The notes beneath the pieces are model-generated. The model searched no databases and was not told the DNA's origin. It saw nothing but the letters and a program-made list of their open reading frames with translations. A DNA stretch of 64,000 bases. Source: Ornithinibacillus bavariensis. GTDB lineage: Bacteria; Bacillota; Bacilli; Bacillales; Amphibacillaceae. Every line of letters starts with the position of its first letter. Within the stretch, counting starts at the first letter, position 1. The stretch lies in the NCBI RefSeq assembly GCF_018333235.1, contig NZ_BORP01000001.1, positions 248,001 through 312,000 of the forward strand, written 5' to 3'. Below, piece after piece: positions 9,188 to 18,727 of the stretch. The translations under genes were made by a program, and so were the position numbers.

Positions 9188-10426
9188 GTGAAAGAAATTA
9201 TTGTACCCGAACTTGCCGAATCCATTACAGAAGGAACAATCGCTCAGTGGCTTATTAAAGTAGGAGATCGCGTTGAAAAAGGCGATCCAGTCGTCGAATT
9301 GGAGACAGATAAAGTAAACGTGGAGGTTAATTCCGAAGTATCCGGTGTTATCACTGAATTCGTTAAAGAAGAAGGAGATGACGTCGTAGTTGGGGATGTA
9401 ATTGCAAAGGTTAGTGAAGAAGGTGGAGCTACTGCTGAACCTGTGCAAGAAGAAGCACCAGCACCTGCTGTAAAAAGTGAAACTCCAAAGGCTGATCCAG
9501 CGCCAAAGGTAGAGGAACAATCAGCTTCGAAGCATGATGTAGTTGCATCACCTGCAGCAAGAAAACGAGCTCGTGAATTAAATATTGATTTAAGTACAGT
9601 AGTAACGCGTGATCCACTTGGTCGTGTACGTTCTGAGGATGTCGAAGCTGCTGCAAGTGCACCAAAACAAGCACCAGTACCTGCTAAACAAGCTGCTCCT
9701 AAGGCAGAAGTAACAGAATTTACAAAGCCTGTAGAGCGTGTGAAAATGTCACGTCGCCGTCAAACAATTGCTAATCGTCTTGTTGAAGCGCAGCATACTG
9801 CTGCTATGCTAACTACTTTCAATGAAGTAGACCTTACGAATGTTATGAAGCTTCGTAGTGAGCGTAAGGATAAATTCATGGAAAAGCACGGCGTTAAACT
9901 TGGTTTTATGTCATTCTTTACGAAAGCAGTAGTTGGAGCATTAAAGGACTTCCCACTGCTTAATGCAGAAATCCAAGGAACAGATCTTGTTATTAAAAAG
10001 TTCTATGATATTGGTATTGCTGTATCTACTGACGATGGTTTAGTCGTACCTGTGGTACGTGATGCTGATCGATTAGATTTTGCCGGTGTTGAGCGTGAAA
10101 TTGCAAATCTAGGTAAGAAAGCTCGTGACAAACAATTAGGGCTAAGCGATCTTCAAGGTGGAACATTTACCATAACAAACGGTGGTACATTTGGATCTAT
10201 GCTATCTACTCCTATCTTGAATGCACCACAGGTTGGTATTTTAGGGATGCACAACATCATTAAGCGTCCAATCGCAATGCCAGATAATTCTATCGAAGTT
10301 CGTCCTATGATGTATCTTGCTTTATCCTATGACCACAGAATAGTTGATGGTAAAGAAGCAGTACAGTTCTTAGTACGAGTGAAACAGTTACTAGAAGATC
10401 CATATGATTTATTATTAGAAGGATAA
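9188..10426 (+). CDS. odhB: 2-oxoglutarate dehydrogenase E2, dihydrolipoyl succinyltransferase
   Basis: A 412-aa core subunit of the 2-oxoglutarate dehydrogenase complex. Domain order: lipoyl domain (1-78) with acceptor lysine K42 in ELETDKVNV; an Ala/Pro/Glu-rich linker (80-118); the peripheral subunit-binding domain (about 120-153, [15 protein letters not shown]); a second linker; and the catalytic domain (from about 180) ending in SYDHRIVDG with catalytic H383 and D387. The start is GTG, eight bases after AGGAGG, right after odhA. No E3 (lpd) gene lies here, as expected if it is shared with pyruvate dehydrogenase. Confidence 0.97.
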   Translation: MKEIIVPELAESITEGTIAQWLIKVGDRVEKGDPVVELETDKVNVEVNSEVSGVITEFVKEEGDDVVVGDVIAKVSEEGGATAEPVQEEAPAPAVKSETPKADPAPKVEEQSASKHDVVASPAARKRARELNIDLSTVVTRDPLGRVRSEDVEAAASAPKQAPVPAKQAAPKAEVTEFTKPVERVKMSRRRQTIANRLVEAQHTAAMLTTFNEVDLTNVMKLRSERKDKFMEKHGVKLGFMSFFTKAVVGALKDFPLLNAEIQGTDLVIKKFYDIGIAVSTDDGLVVPVVRDADRLDFAGVEREIANLGKKARDKQLGLSDLQGGTFTITNGGTFGSMLSTPILNAPQVGILGMHNIIKRPIAMPDNSIEVRPMMYLALSYDHRIVDGKEAVQFLVRVKQLLEDPYDLLLEG

Positions 10427-10435
10427 TTTAAGGTA

Positions 10436-10474
10436 AATCCTGCTATGACAATATGTTATAGCAGGATTTTTTTA
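10436..10474 (+). terminator. Terminator of odhAB
   Basis: Perfect 11-base arms AATCCTGCTAT (10436-10446) and ATAGCAGGATT (10458-10468) followed by a T run. Confidence 0.9.
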
Positions 10475-10526
10475 TGCAAAAAAGCTGCGATGAACATGAC
10501 TTTTTATTTAGAGGGGACTAATTTTC

Positions 10527-10559
10527 CAGGAACTTAGTAAAAAATTTTCTAAGTTCCTG
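10527..10559. repeat. Perfect 11-base inverted repeat upstream of the nucleoside transporter
   Basis: Arms CAGGAACTTAG (10527-10537) and CTAAGTTCCTG (10549-10559) around an A/T-only 11-base loop, 62 bases before the transporter start. A T run is lacking, so this could be an operator or a leader hairpin rather than a terminator. Confidence 0.5.
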
Positions 10560-10621
10560 TTATTTCAGAAATACTTGGGGACAACTAAAACCGAAACTAT
10601 ATTTGTATAGGGGGAAACTTT

Positions 10622-11809
10622 ATGGATATTCTTCTTGGAATTTTAGCAATAATAGTTGTCCTTGGGCTTTCATACTTACTCTCCAATGACCGAAGCAAAA
10701 TAAATTACCGTGGTATAGGTATAATGATTCTAGTACAACTACTTATTACTTGGTTTATGTTTTCAACAACAATTGGTCAAAGCATAATCAATGGTATATC
10801 TGCAGTTTTTAATAAACTAATTGCATTTGGAAAGGCAGGAATTGATTTTATTCTTGGTGGTGTAGTAGAAAAAGAAGGCGGCGTCTTTTTCTTTGATGTT
10901 CTCTTATTAATTGTATTCTTTGCTACACTCTTATCTGTCCTTACCTATTTGAAGATTTTGCCAATCATTATTAAATATATTGGTGGGATTATCTCAAAAA
11001 TAACAGGATTACCGAGGGTAGAATCCTTCAATGCTGTTAATAGTATTTTCTTTGGTCAGTCTGAAGCTTTAATTGCTATTCGGTCACAATTTCATCATTT
11101 AAATGCTAACCGATTATATATTGTTAGTGCTTCAGCGATGGGATCTGTATCAGCTTCAATTATTGGTGCCTACATTCAAATGCTTCCAGCAGAATATGTT
11201 CTTGTTGCTTTACCTCTTAATATGTTTAGCGCATTAATTGTTGCATCAATTATTGCACCTGTTTATGTTTCCAAACAGGATGATAAAGTCGACATTACGG
11301 ATGTTTCCAACGAAAATAGTATTTTTGAAGCAATGGGTAATGGTGCTCTAGAAGGAGGAAAAATAGCATTAATAGTCGCTACCATGTTAGTAGCTTTTAT
11401 AGCGTCACTTGAATTAGTGAACTGGATTATTCAAGCTATTTTTGCTGGTGTTACCTTACAGCAAATACTCGGCTATGTATTAGCACCAATTGGTTATTTA
11501 ATGGGTATACCAGCGAATGAAGTACTAGAATCTGGTGCAATCATGGGAACGAAAATCGTAACGAATGAGTTTGTAGCGATGCTTGAGTTTCAACCGATGC
11601 TTGAAACAGTCTCGGAAAAAACAATCGGAATTGTAACGGTGTTTTTAACAAGCTTTGCTAATTTTTCATCCATTGGGATTATAGCTGGAACAGTTCAAGG
11701 GATTGATCGTGAAAAAGGGGGACAAGTATCAAGGTTTGGATTGAAGCTTTTACTCGGGGCAACATTAGCATCCATTCTGTCAGCAACTATTGCTGGTTTG
11801 TTCATATGA
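10622..11809 (+). CDS. nupC: Concentrative nucleoside transporter (CNT/NupC family)
   Basis: A 395-aa membrane protein with about ten hydrophobic helices. The CNT family uses a sodium or proton gradient to import nucleosides. Family signatures: FFGQSEALIAIR (Q/E nucleoside-binding motif), SASAMGSVSASIIGAYI, and near the C-terminus GTKIVTNEFVAMLEF and SFANFSSIGIIAGTVQG. Length matches Bacillus NupC/NupG/YutK; which paralogue it is cannot be decided here. The ATG follows GGGGGAAACTTT. The gene is monocistronic, with an inverted repeat in front and a bidirectional terminator behind. Confidence 0.9.
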   Translation: MDILLGILAIIVVLGLSYLLSNDRSKINYRGIGIMILVQLLITWFMFSTTIGQSIINGISAVFNKLIAFGKAGIDFILGGVVEKEGGVFFFDVLLLIVFFATLLSVLTYLKILPIIIKYIGGIISKITGLPRVESFNAVNSIFFGQSEALIAIRSQFHHLNANRLYIVSASAMGSVSASIIGAYIQMLPAEYVLVALPLNMFSALIVASIIAPVYVSKQDDKVDITDVSNENSIFEAMGNGALEGGKIALIVATMLVAFIASLELVNWIIQAIFAGVTLQQILGYVLAPIGYLMGIPANEVLESGAIMGTKIVTNEFVAMLEFQPMLETVSEKTIGIVTVFLTSFANFSSIGIIAGTVQGIDREKGGQVSRFGLKLLLGATLASILSATIAGLFI

Positions 11810-11830
11810 GTTACTTCTATTTAACAAAAC

Positions 11831-11862
11831 AAAACCCATTTGTTAATCAACAGATGGGTTTT
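11831..11862. terminator. Bidirectional terminator between nupC and the MATE gene
   Basis: Arms 11831-11843 and 11850-11862 (13 pairs, one G-U), A-rich on one side and T-rich on the other so it can act both ways. It overlaps the last codons of the convergent MATE gene. Confidence 0.8.
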
Positions 11863-13210
11863 GCTGTTTGTCGTATTTTTTCTGAACATAGCGTAACCTA
11901 ACTAATAATGCTCCAGCACCAGTGCTTAGTCCAACGATAATGCCTACCCAATAGCCAAATGGTTCAAGTGAAGTGAAGTTTGCTAATAGCCAGCCAGTTG
12001 GTAATCCAATACCCCAATAAGATACGAGTGCGATAATTAATGTCATATTAACGTCCTTATATCCACGAAGTGCTCCTTGAATTGGTGCACCGAATGCGTC
12101 TGCCAGTTGATAGACAATAGCAAAGCTTATAAATTGTACTGTTAATGCAATGACATCTGGGTCGCTATTATATAAGCTGGCAACATAATCGTTAAATAGG
12201 AATAAAATCATTCCGTTAAGTAACGCAATAAAAATACCACCACTTATACCGATATAACCGTAAGCTTTCGCATCATTTAGTCGTTTTGCTCCTACCTCAT
12301 AGCCGACAGTAATTGTCAGTGCCATACCAACACTTAGTGGAATCATATACAATAGTGAAGAGAAGCTCATTGCGGCTTGATGGGCTGCAATTGTATTGGT
12401 ATTATATTCACTCATTAATAATGTAATTGCAGCAAAGATACTCGTTTCAAAGAAGATAGCAAAGCCGATTGGGATACCAATTTTAAGTTGTTCCTTCCAG
12501 TGTTTTGTCTTTGGTTTAACCCAAGCTGAGAAGACTTGATATTCTTTAAACGGCTTCATTTTATGGATAATGAGTATAGCAAGTATACTTGTTAACCAAT
12601 ACGTAAGTGATGTGGCAATGCCAGCACCAATTCCACCAAGCTCAGGAAAACCAAATTTACCAAAGATAAATAAGTAGTTAAGGATGATATTTATTGGTAA
12701 TGCGATAAGAATGATAATCATGGAAACTCTCGTTTGTCCTAAGGCATCCATAAAGCAACGCAATGTATTAAAAATGAATAAAGGAATAATTCCAAGCCCT
12801 AATGAAATAAGATAGTATTTGGAAATAAATCTAACTTCACTCTCTAAATTCATCATATTTAGGATGGGGTTAATAAAAAGGCCACCTAGTATAATTATTA
12901 TAATTGCTAGGATCATAGATAAATAGATAGCTTGCTGCACCTTTTTTGCGAGTGAGTCATAAGATCTAGCACCTAAAAGCTGGGATATTATCGGTGTAAT
13001 GGCTAGTAATATACCATTTATTCCAGTGAAAACCGGGACCCAGAGACTCGATCCGATTGCAACACCAGCTAAATCGATTGCTCCAGCCTGCCCAGACATG
13101 ACCGTGTCAAAAAAGGTCATTAGATTTAGACTTACTTGTGTAATAAGAATGGGAAAAAAGATGATGAAAAATAACTTGATCTTTTCTTTGATGGTTTTGG
13201 TTTCATACAT
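11843..13210 (-). CDS. MATE-family multidrug/cation efflux protein
   Basis: A 455-aa inner-membrane antiporter with twelve predicted helices in two MatE halves (about 15-215 and 240-440). MATE features include FDTVMSGQAGAIDLAGVAIG (34-53), the equivalent IAAHQAAMSFSSLLYMIPLSVGMALTITVG in the second half, and LRGYKDVNMTLIIALVSYWGIGLPTGWLLA. It exports drugs or organic cations against sodium or protons; specificity cannot be read from sequence. The ATG at 13210 has an AAAGGAAG site. The gene is monocistronic and convergent with nupC. Confidence 0.9.
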   Translation of the reverse strand: MYETKTIKEKIKLFFIIFFPILITQVSLNLMTFFDTVMSGQAGAIDLAGVAIGSSLWVPVFTGINGILLAITPIISQLLGARSYDSLAKKVQQAIYLSMILAIIIIILGGLFINPILNMMNLESEVRFISKYYLISLGLGIIPLFIFNTLRCFMDALGQTRVSMIIILIALPINIILNYLFIFGKFGFPELGGIGAGIATSLTYWLTSILAILIIHKMKPFKEYQVFSAWVKPKTKHWKEQLKIGIPIGFAIFFETSIFAAITLLMSEYNTNTIAAHQAAMSFSSLLYMIPLSVGMALTITVGYEVGAKRLNDAKAYGYIGISGGIFIALLNGMILFLFNDYVASLYNSDPDVIALTVQFISFAIVYQLADAFGAPIQGALRGYKDVNMTLIIALVSYWGIGLPTGWLLANFTSLEPFGYWVGIIVGLSTGAGALLVRLRYVQKKYDKQQNPSVD

Positions 13211-13328
13211 TTATAATGCTTCCTTTTTTCATATTTTTCTTATAGGATAGAGAAGGAACGATAGTGATTACATAAATGCTATTATAAGGCTTACATGTGT
13301 AATTGGAAAGAGGGGATTACCAAATCAT

Positions 13329-14399
13329 ATGAAAAATAAACGGATTCTATTCACAGGCGGAGGATCAGCAGGACATGTAATTGTAAATCTAGCATTGATC
13401 CCTGTTTTTAAACGTGAAGGATGGAAAATTGATTATATTGGTTCGAAAGACGGTATTGAAAGAAAATTAATTGAACAATTAGATGGTGTTACTTACTATT
13501 CAATTTCAACAGGGAAATTACGACGATATATGTCTCTAGAAAATATTAAAGATCCATTCAAAGTATTAAAAGGAACCCTGCAAGCATGGAGAATAATTGG
13601 TAAACAAAAGCCTGCTGTCATCTTCTCTAAAGGGGGCTTTGTATCAGTTCCGGTAGTTCTAGCTGCAAAAATGCGAGGTGTCTCAGCAGTGATTCATGAA
13701 TCGGACTACACACCTGGACTTGCTAATAAGCTTGCTATCCCTTTTGCTAAGAAAGTGTTGGCAACCTTTCCTGAGACAGTTAACTTTCTACCAAAGGAAA
13801 AGGCAGAATATGTTGGTGCAGTTATTCGTGAAGAATTATTCCAAGGGGATAAAGAAAGAGGACTTGAATTATGTGGCTTTCATCACCAAAAACCAGTTCT
13901 ACTAGTTATGGGTGGAAGTGGAGGAGCTGCCAAAATAAATGAAACAGTAAGGTCTTCCTTAGAAAACTTACTCTCGCATTTTCAAATTATTCATATTTGT
14001 GGAGAAGGAAAAACAGATTCTAGTTTTAGTCAAGAGGGCTATATGCAATTTGAGTATGTGCATGACGAATTAAAGGATATATTTGCTGCAACGGATTATG
14101 TTTTGTCACGAGCAGGCTCTAATGCAATATATGAATTTTTAGCATTACAAATCCCTATGCTACTTATCCCCTTATCAAAAGAGGCAAGCAGAGGCGACCA
14201 AATTATCAATGCAAAGTCCTTCCAGGAAAAATCCTATGCAAGAGTATTAGAAGAGGAAGATTTAACAGAGGAATCCTTAGCTAGACAGCTTAAGCAGTTA
14301 GTATCGCAGGCACCGGTTATGCGGGATAAGATGAAAGAATATCATAGTGAAAAATCACGTGATCGGGTTATTGAAATAATAAAAGAATCGGCAAAATAG
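13329..14399 (+). CDS. murG: MurG-like UDP-GlcNAc transferase (undecaprenyl-PP-MurNAc-pentapeptide GlcNAc transferase)
   Basis: A 356-aa GT28 glycosyltransferase. MurG adds GlcNAc to lipid I to make lipid II at the inner membrane face. Motifs: GGGSAGHV (10-17), FSKGGFVSVP, IHESDYTPGLANKLA, the second glycine loop MGGSGGAAKIN, and SRAGSNAIYEFLALQIPMLLIPL with the nucleotide-binding glutamate. The gene is isolated, not among division and cell wall genes; several Bacillaceae carry more than one murG, so this may be a paralogue (inference). The start is ATG with GAGGGG ahead, and its own terminator follows. Confidence 0.9.
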   Translation: MKNKRILFTGGGSAGHVIVNLALIPVFKREGWKIDYIGSKDGIERKLIEQLDGVTYYSISTGKLRRYMSLENIKDPFKVLKGTLQAWRIIGKQKPAVIFSKGGFVSVPVVLAAKMRGVSAVIHESDYTPGLANKLAIPFAKKVLATFPETVNFLPKEKAEYVGAVIREELFQGDKERGLELCGFHHQKPVLLVMGGSGGAAKINETVRSSLENLLSHFQIIHICGEGKTDSSFSQEGYMQFEYVHDELKDIFAATDYVLSRAGSNAIYEFLALQIPMLLIPLSKEASRGDQIINAKSFQEKSYARVLEEEDLTEESLARQLKQLVSQAPVMRDKMKEYHSEKSRDRVIEIIKESAK

Positions 14400-14406
14400 G
14401 TAAATA

Positions 14407-14446
14407 GGCTATTCTTTGTTCTTGGTGACAGAGAATAGTCTTTTTA
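14407..14446 (+). terminator. Terminator of the murG-like gene
   Basis: Arms GGCTATTCT (14407-14415) and AGAATAGTC (14432-14440, one G-U pair) followed by TTTTT. Confidence 0.8.
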
Positions 14447-14555
14447 ATTCTTATAGATACAAATTCGAATGATTTAAACGTTGCTTCCAAAACAAATATT
14501 TTTTTCTGAATAGGAAATAATAAAGCAAAAGATATCTGTTCTAAGGAGGCAAAAT

Positions 14556-15572
14556 GTGAATAAGCATATCAATTTAACATCAGGTGAAATAGCATCACTA
14601 TGGACAGTTTACATGAATGATAGTATGTCATTGCAGGTACTGAGTTTTATGTTGAAGGATTTAAAAGATGAAGAAATAAAACCAGTTATCCAACATGCTT
14701 ATGATTTGTCATGTTCACATATTGAGAAGCTAACAGCTATCTTTAAAAAAGAAAACTATGCCACACCTAACGGATTTGCAGAACAAGATGTAAATCCTAA
14801 TGCTCCTTGGCTTTTCACAGATGTCTTTTGTTTAACCTATGTTAATTTTATGGCAAAAATAGGTTCTGTAACATATGGTGGTCTTCTTTCCATGAGTACT
14901 AGGAAGGATATTCGTGATTATTTTACAGAGGTAATTCATGAAACTACGATACTTTACAATACATCCTTAGATATAGCGCTTGAAAAAGGAGTCAATTCAA
15001 GACACCCATATATTTCTGTACCTAAAGAGACAGATTTTGTAGATAGTAAAGATTATTTAAGCGGGCTTAATCCGTTTCAAGACAAGAGGCCACTTAACGC
15101 TATTGAAATTTCTTATTTGTATATGAATATTATGACAAACTCTATAGGCAATAAGCTTTGTTTAGCATTTGCACAAACATCTCCTTCAAAGGATATACAG
15201 GAATATATATTAAGATGTAGTGACGTAGCGAAAAAGCATGTGAAAATTTTTACGGACATATTAAAGGAAGAGGATATAGAGGTTCCAGAAGTCCCAGATA
15301 TCAGTATTAGCAATTCTACCACGTGGACTTTTTCCGATAAATTAAATATGTTTCATATCTCTTTAATGATGCAAGCTGGCATTGGTAATTACGGTACTGC
15401 ATCTGCAGCAAGTCAGCGCAGTGATTTAATGCTGAATTATGAGCGTCTATCACTAGAGGTGGCTAAGTTAGCGAAAAGCGGAGCAGATATAATGATTCAG
15501 TATAATTGGTTGGAACAGCCCCCTGGGATTAAATTACGTAAGAAATTAGCAAGAGATAAGGAAAAAAGCTGA
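14556..15572 (+). CDS. DUF3231-family protein, duplicated domain
   Basis: A 338-aa soluble, helical protein made of two similar halves (about 8-165 and 183-335). Each half contains a helix-rich core of the form LTSGEIASLWTVYMNDSMS / LNAIEISYLYMNIMTNSIG and a later tryptophan-containing turn NAPWLFTDVFCLTYVNFMAKIGSVTYG / STTWTFSDKLNMFHISLMMQAGIGNYG. This is the usual architecture of DUF3231 proteins of spore-formers, whose function is unknown. The fold suggests a ferritin-like or coat-protein-like helical bundle (inference). The start is GTG at 14556 after AAGGAGG; the ATG overlapping it is immediately followed by TGA. Confidence 0.75.
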   Translation: MNKHINLTSGEIASLWTVYMNDSMSLQVLSFMLKDLKDEEIKPVIQHAYDLSCSHIEKLTAIFKKENYATPNGFAEQDVNPNAPWLFTDVFCLTYVNFMAKIGSVTYGGLLSMSTRKDIRDYFTEVIHETTILYNTSLDIALEKGVNSRHPYISVPKETDFVDSKDYLSGLNPFQDKRPLNAIEISYLYMNIMTNSIGNKLCLAFAQTSPSKDIQEYILRCSDVAKKHVKIFTDILKEEDIEVPEVPDISISNSTTWTFSDKLNMFHISLMMQAGIGNYGTASAASQRSDLMLNYERLSLEVAKLAKSGADIMIQYNWLEQPPGIKLRKKLARDKEKS

Positions 15573-15596
15573 AACAAAATATATTCCAGCTTTTTT
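15562..15596. terminator. Bidirectional terminator between DUF3231 and MMPL genes
   Basis: Perfect arms AAAAAAGCTG (15562-15571) and CAGCTTTTTT (15587-15596), overlapping the DUF3231 stop; A-rich and T-rich flanks allow use from both sides. Confidence 0.85.
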
Positions 15597-15610
15597 CTGT
15601 ACATGCTACT

Positions 15611-18600
15611 TTAATTTTTCTTTGTAAATGGCCACCAATTAACATTTCCGAATAATTTAACCATCACTGGTACAAACAGTGGTAACATGACTAATGCATA
15701 AAGGAATAATCCGATCAACACGACAGTGGCTATTTGTAAAATAGATAACACTCCAGAAGGTAGCATCGCAGCGAATGTTCCACCCAGTATTACTGCTGCA
15801 GAAATAATAACTGTACCCATTTTCTTCATTGCCGTTAGCATAGCTTCTTTTAGATTGCCGTCACGATACTCATTGAATCTGTCCATTAAGAAGATACTGT
15901 AATCTATACCTAATGCGGTAAGCATAACAAAAGCAAAGAATGGTACTGCCCATGTTAAACCATCATATCCAAGAATATTGACAAAGATAATTTCAGTAAA
16001 TGCCATAGAAGTAAAGTATGTTAAAACTAAAGACCCGATTAGATATATTGGCATAAAAATCGAACGTAGTAAAATGATTAATACGATGAGAATACCAATT
16101 ATCATGAATATTACCGTTCTAGAGTAGTCTTCATCAGAAACATTTTGCAGGTCGTTGTTTGTACTACTGATTCCACCGATTAAGGCTTTGCTATCAGCAA
16201 AAATGGTTCCTTGTTTAGCTTCCTTGGCCTTATCATTTACGTTATTTACCATATGAATGGCTTCCGTTGAATATGGATTATATTTCAATACAATATCAAA
16301 TTTGACAATCGTTTTATCGTCTGATAGATACATATTAGCGCCTTCCATGAATGCTTCATTTTCGAGCGCCTCTTCAGGAATCATGACCATTGGATTATCT
16401 TCATCTGTTTTGATATCAGCAAGATATCCTTGTACGTCTGTTAGGCCATCACCAATTTGTTGAAGTCCATCGGCACCGTCAGACAATCCTGCTGCTAATT
16501 GACCAAGCTGATCTTGCATGTCTTGAAAGGCAGTTTTCAATTGTTCTTGACCACCATATAATTGAGAAAGTCCATCCTGTAGGCTTGGAATATTACCAAC
16601 TACTTGACCCTGACCGCTCGCAGCTTTGTCTAACCCTGCTTGGAGCTGGTCAACTCCATTTATTAATTGTCCAATCCCTGATGAAATCTGCTCTTGTGCA
16701 GCTATGGACATGCTTAGATTATATTGTTTATTTTTATCGTTTAACTGATTTAATGGTTCAATAACCTTAGATTCCATAAGCTGTTGAATGCTTCCTAATG
16801 GTTTTACTTGGTTTAGTAGTTCTTTAAGAGTCATATATGCTGTCATAAAATCAGTGTCCTCTTGTAATTCTGGATGTTTCTGAAGAACGATTTCTAGACT
16901 ATCATATACGTGAGTAATAGTACCCGGTAATTGGCTTAAACTACTAAATTGTTGATTATTTAAATCAGTTAGACCTTGTGCTAACTGTTGATATCCATTC
17001 AGCAATTCTTTATTACCAGAAATGGTATGGTCTAGCTTATCTTTAATTGTTTGAAGGTTTGTTTTCACTTCACCAGCACCCATAGCGCCTGATTCAATAC
17101 CTTGTTCAATTTGACCTAAGGCTGATTGAATATCTCCGATGCCATTGTTAGCAGCCTTGGTTCCCTGCAATAATTGGTCAACGCCATCTTGGGCATCGGC
17201 TAATTTAGGGTTAGCCCTTTCAAGTTCAGAGGCTGCTTCTTGTAACCCGCTCTGGATTTCGGTTATACCATCCGTGCTTTTTCCTATTCCATCCGATAAT
17301 TGACCTGTAAAGTTTCCTACTAAGAAGTCTTCAATGATGGTACCTGTTGGTCTAGTCGCACTTCTTACCTGATCGACACCTTCCAACTTTGCTAATGACT
17401 CAGAAATTCGTTCAATTTGCTGAAAGTCTGAAGCTGTATCAATGGGTGTATCTAATTTATAGACGACAGACATTGGCATTGTTTGACCTGGTCCAAAGCT
17501 ATCAGCAATATAATTAAAGCCTTTAACAGATCGGTAGGAATCCCCGATTTCTTCTAAAGAGTTATAGGATTTACTGCCATCGTAGGATACTAGTGCAGGG
17601 ACAACGATGATTGCAACGATGATTAATGCAATGAAAGGCCGTGCCCATGCAAAGGTTCCTACTATCCCCCAAAGCTTACTTTCTTTATGGGATACAGCTT
17701 TATCAAATGGCCAGAATAGCTTTTTACCGAGTACAACGAGAAAGAAAGGAACTAATGTACCAAGTGCAATAAGGACGACGGCAACTCCGACTGCTACTGC
17801 AACAGCTGATTGATACAAGGAGAAGGTGGAAAGTCCAATAGTGGAGAAACCAATAAGTACAGCTATTCCTGCAAATGCGATGGTCTTACCACTAGTTTTA
17901 TAAGTGTTTAATACAGCATCCTTTATCGATTCTCCATTAGAAATTTCTTCTTTAAATCTACTAATTAGCAGGATGCAATAATCTGTACCTATACCAAACA
18001 TAACTGCAACCATGAAAATTTGTGTAAAGGTTGATAATGGGAAATTAAATTTATCTGCTAATATAGAGACAACCCCTTGTGCTGCTAAATAAGATATTCC
18101 AACTGTTAATAATGGAATAAAAGGAGCTACAAAAGATTTAAATACCACAAATAATATAATCAGGATTAATACTACTGTAATAACTTCTGTTTTCTTTAAA
18201 CCTTCTTCAGAGTTGGTAATTATATCCTGTGAAATAAAAGCCTCTCCAGTTAAGTAATGATCAATCGTAACATCTTCAAGTGAAGCATAGATTGCATCGC
18301 TCGCATCAGCTATTTCACGGTCTTTTAGTGAAACTTCCAATGGAACGATAATCGTTTTCCCATCCTCTGAAACGGTTTGCTCTTCTATTTGTGGATCTTC
18401 TTTAAAAGAGAGTATATTTGAAATACCTAAATGATCTGCTTGTTCTTCTAATCGTTCAATTGCTTCTCCAACACTATCTTTTTCTGTTGTATTAAACCCA
18501 TCTTTTTCATGAAATACAAGTACCGCACTTGTACGATTCGCTTCTTTATCCGTTTGCATGGAATCGATTAATTTTTGTGCTTGAACGGAAGGTGAATCCT

Positions 18601-18727
18601 CTGGCGCTGCTATTTGTCCTTTTTCACGTACAAGGTCTTGTAAATTGGGAGCAAATATAAAAAGTGCTATAGCACTCGCAATCCAGACCAATGCAATTAT
18701 CCATCTAAAATGAATTATATATTTCAT
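15611..18727 (-). CDS. MMPL/RND-type membrane transporter with large extracytoplasmic insert
   Basis: A 1038-aa protein with two MMPL halves: helix 1 at 10-27 and helices at about 180-380, then five more at about 865-1030. Each half has the typical GTDYCILLISRFKEE / GIDYSIFLMDRFNEYRDG motif. Between them lies a ~350-residue soluble region (about 450-800) with repeated LxxGxxQLxxGxxxL/DGLxxIxxGL heptads, predicting a long coiled-coil outside the membrane as in YhgE/Pip-like proteins. B. subtilis YdgH/YdfJ are close in design. Export of lipids or toxic compounds is likely. The start overlaps the end of marR (ATGA), so both form one operon under the MarR operator. Confidence 0.88.
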   Translation of the reverse strand: MKYIIHFRWIIALVWIASAIALFIFAPNLQDLVREKGQIAAPEDSPSVQAQKLIDSMQTDKEANRTSAVLVFHEKDGFNTTEKDSVGEAIERLEEQADHLGISNILSFKEDPQIEEQTVSEDGKTIIVPLEVSLKDREIADASDAIYASLEDVTIDHYLTGEAFISQDIITNSEEGLKKTEVITVVLILIILFVVFKSFVAPFIPLLTVGISYLAAQGVVSILADKFNFPLSTFTQIFMVAVMFGIGTDYCILLISRFKEEISNGESIKDAVLNTYKTSGKTIAFAGIAVLIGFSTIGLSTFSLYQSAVAVAVGVAVVLIALGTLVPFFLVVLGKKLFWPFDKAVSHKESKLWGIVGTFAWARPFIALIIVAIIVVPALVSYDGSKSYNSLEEIGDSYRSVKGFNYIADSFGPGQTMPMSVVYKLDTPIDTASDFQQIERISESLAKLEGVDQVRSATRPTGTIIEDFLVGNFTGQLSDGIGKSTDGITEIQSGLQEAASELERANPKLADAQDGVDQLLQGTKAANNGIGDIQSALGQIEQGIESGAMGAGEVKTNLQTIKDKLDHTISGNKELLNGYQQLAQGLTDLNNQQFSSLSQLPGTITHVYDSLEIVLQKHPELQEDTDFMTAYMTLKELLNQVKPLGSIQQLMESKVIEPLNQLNDKNKQYNLSMSIAAQEQISSGIGQLINGVDQLQAGLDKAASGQGQVVGNIPSLQDGLSQLYGGQEQLKTAFQDMQDQLGQLAAGLSDGADGLQQIGDGLTDVQGYLADIKTDEDNPMVMIPEEALENEAFMEGANMYLSDDKTIVKFDIVLKYNPYSTEAIHMVNNVNDKAKEAKQGTIFADSKALIGGISSTNNDLQNVSDEDYSRTVIFMIIGILIVLIILLRSIFMPIYLIGSLVLTYFTSMAFTEIIFVNILGYDGLTWAVPFFAFVMLTALGIDYSIFLMDRFNEYRDGNLKEAMLTAMKKMGTVIISAAVILGGTFAAMLPSGVLSILQIATVVLIGLFLYALVMLPLFVPVMVKLFGNVNWWPFTKKN

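Noticed and set aside
10475-10621. Purine or other riboswitch before the nucleoside transporter
   Set aside because: No three-way junction or conserved purine-riboswitch core could be read; only a simple inverted repeat is present.
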